Below are positions 6,105 through 6,830 of a stretch of DNA of 6,830 nt, in pieces. The notes under the pieces are model-generated. The model saw only the letters and a list, made by a program, of their open reading frames with translations. It was not told the DNA's origin and made no database searches. Numbering within the stretch: the stretch's first letter is position 1; every line of letters starts with the position of its first letter. Origin of the DNA: Chloroflexota bacterium (lineage in GTDB: Bacteria > Chloroflexota > Dehalococcoidia > Bin125). The DNA is taken from contig JAPPBK010000094.1 of assembly GCA_026705105.1 (NCBI GenBank), forward strand, positions 1 to 6,830. Direction: 5' to 3'. The position numbers and the translations under genes were made by a program.

Positions 6105-6830
6105 ATGTCACGCAACTTCTTCAGCCTGATGCGTTCAAGCGCACCGACGGCGACCGAAGCGCCGGACGCTATCGGCTCCGAACGCGCCGCGCCCCCGCCG
6201 CCAACGATCAAGCAAGACGACGCGGCAGGCGCCGGCGTGCACCTCGATCCGAGCCTCGATGCCGTACGGCACGACTTCACTGAAGAAGTCGACATGGCGC
6301 TGAACCTGCGCGGTGTGTCCGCGTTCTACGGATCGTTCCAGGCCGTCGACCGAATGACGATGCCGATCCCCCAGAACCGCGTCACGGCGCTGATCGGACC
6401 GTCGGGCTGCGGCAAGTCAACGCTGCTGCGCTGCTTCAACCGGATGAACGACCTGATCCCCGGCGCGCGGATCGAGGGTGAGATCGAGTTCGAGGGCCGA
6501 AACCTGCTCGACCCCACCGTCGACGCCGTGGAAGTCCGACGGCGGATTGGCATGGTCTTCCAGAAGCCCAACCCGTTCCCCAAGTCGATCTACGAAAACG
6601 TCGCCTTCGGCGCGCGGATCAACGGATACTCCGGCGACATGGATCGGCTGGTCGAAGATTCACTTCGCCGGGCGGCGCTCTGGGACGAGGTCAAGGACGA
6701 GCTGGACAAGTCGGGTCTCGCCCTCTCCGGCGGTCAGCAGCAGCGGCTCTGCATCGCACGGGCGATCGCCGTGCAACCGGAGATCATCTTGATGGACGAA
6801 CCGGCCTCCGCGCTCGACCCGGTCGCCACC
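6105..6830 (+). CDS. pstB: Phosphate ABC transporter ATPase PstB, C-terminus cut by the window
   Basis: PstB hydrolyses ATP on the cytoplasmic side to drive phosphate uptake through PstC/PstA. The 242 visible residues run to the window edge. The ABC domain starts near residue 66 (LNLRGVSAFYGSFQAV). It has Walker A GPSGCGKST (98-106), the Q loop (VFQKPNPFPKSIYENV, Q153), the signature LSGGQQQR (207-214), Walker B IILMDEP (227-233) and D loop SALDP (235-239); the switch His lies beyond the window. The core is typical of PstB. The first roughly 63 residues are an Ala/Pro/Asp-rich extension (with a P run near 30-33) not usual in PstB. The start at 6105 rests on its good Shine-Dalgarno; an internal ATG at 6294 would give the standard length. 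The gene follows pstA by 30 nt. Confidence 0.93.
   Translation, partial: MSRNFFSLMRSSAPTATEAPDAIGSERAAPPPPTIKQDDAAGAGVHLDPSLDAVRHDFTEEVDMALNLRGVSAFYGSFQAVDRMTMPIPQNRVTALIGPSGCGKSTLLRCFNRMNDLIPGARIEGEIEFEGRNLLDPTVDAVEVRRRIGMVFQKPNPFPKSIYENVAFGARINGYSGDMDRLVEDSLRRAALWDEVKDELDKSGLALSGGQQQRLCIARAIAVQPEIILMDEPASALDPVAT

Noticed and set aside
5270..6283. Plus-strand 337-codon frame overlapping pstA and pstB
   Set aside because: Arg/Ala/Leu-rich low-complexity translation in an alternative frame of pstA, running through the pstB start; no ribosome binding site or domain.
1..6830. Mobile element, CRISPR array, tRNA/rRNA or defence system
   Set aside because: No transposase, integrase, repeat-spacer pattern, tRNA-like fold or defence gene was found; nearly all sequence is accounted for by the oxidoreductase fragment and the pho/pst cluster.

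Overview
The window carries a phosphate-starvation locus from a GC-rich bacterium. It reads, left to right: the start of a luciferase-like flavin/F420-type oxidoreductase gene on the minus strand (1-211, cut by the window edge); a divergent spacer (212-371); then six plus-strand genes. These are an OmpR/PhoB-type response regulator (372-1052), a PhoR-type histidine kinase (1055-2323), the phosphate-binding lipoprotein PstS (2432-3580), the permeases PstC (3712-4701) and PstA (4698-6074), and the ATPase PstB (6105-6830, cut by the right edge). The order phoB-phoR-pstS-pstC-pstA-pstB is a complete phosphate sensing and uptake module except for the 3' end of pstB. A phoU gene may follow outside the window.

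The organism cannot be fixed from this sequence alone. High GC, GTG/TTG starts, a lipoprotein-type PstS and a neighbouring LLM-class oxidoreductase would fit Chloroflexota (Thermomicrobia/Sphaerobacter-like) or, less likely, an actinobacterium. This is an inference with modest confidence. Base composition and codon use look even across the window, and no mobile element, RNA gene or CRISPR array was seen.

PhoR and the regulator form a two-component pair (2-nt gap, probably translationally coupled). PstS captures phosphate outside the membrane, PstC/PstA form the channel and PstB drives transport. In known systems the Pst complex also tells PhoR about phosphate supply, which fits the PhoR here having almost no extracytoplasmic sensor. 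Two spacers, before the regulator gene and before pstS, share the core TTAACTGG-N7-CCGGTTG. The pstS copy lies in four TTAAC-like units spaced 11 bp, as expected for a Pho box. This suggests the pair controls both its own gene and pstSCAB.

Most of the window is ordinary. The most unusual item is PstA, 458 residues long, with about 160 extra residues containing four hydrophobic segments between its first membrane helix and the conserved permease core. Lesser oddities are an N-terminal extension of about 60 residues on PstB, a Gln-rich linker in PstS, a 10-bp stem-loop between pstS and pstC, and a small palindrome/tandem repeat in the divergent spacer.
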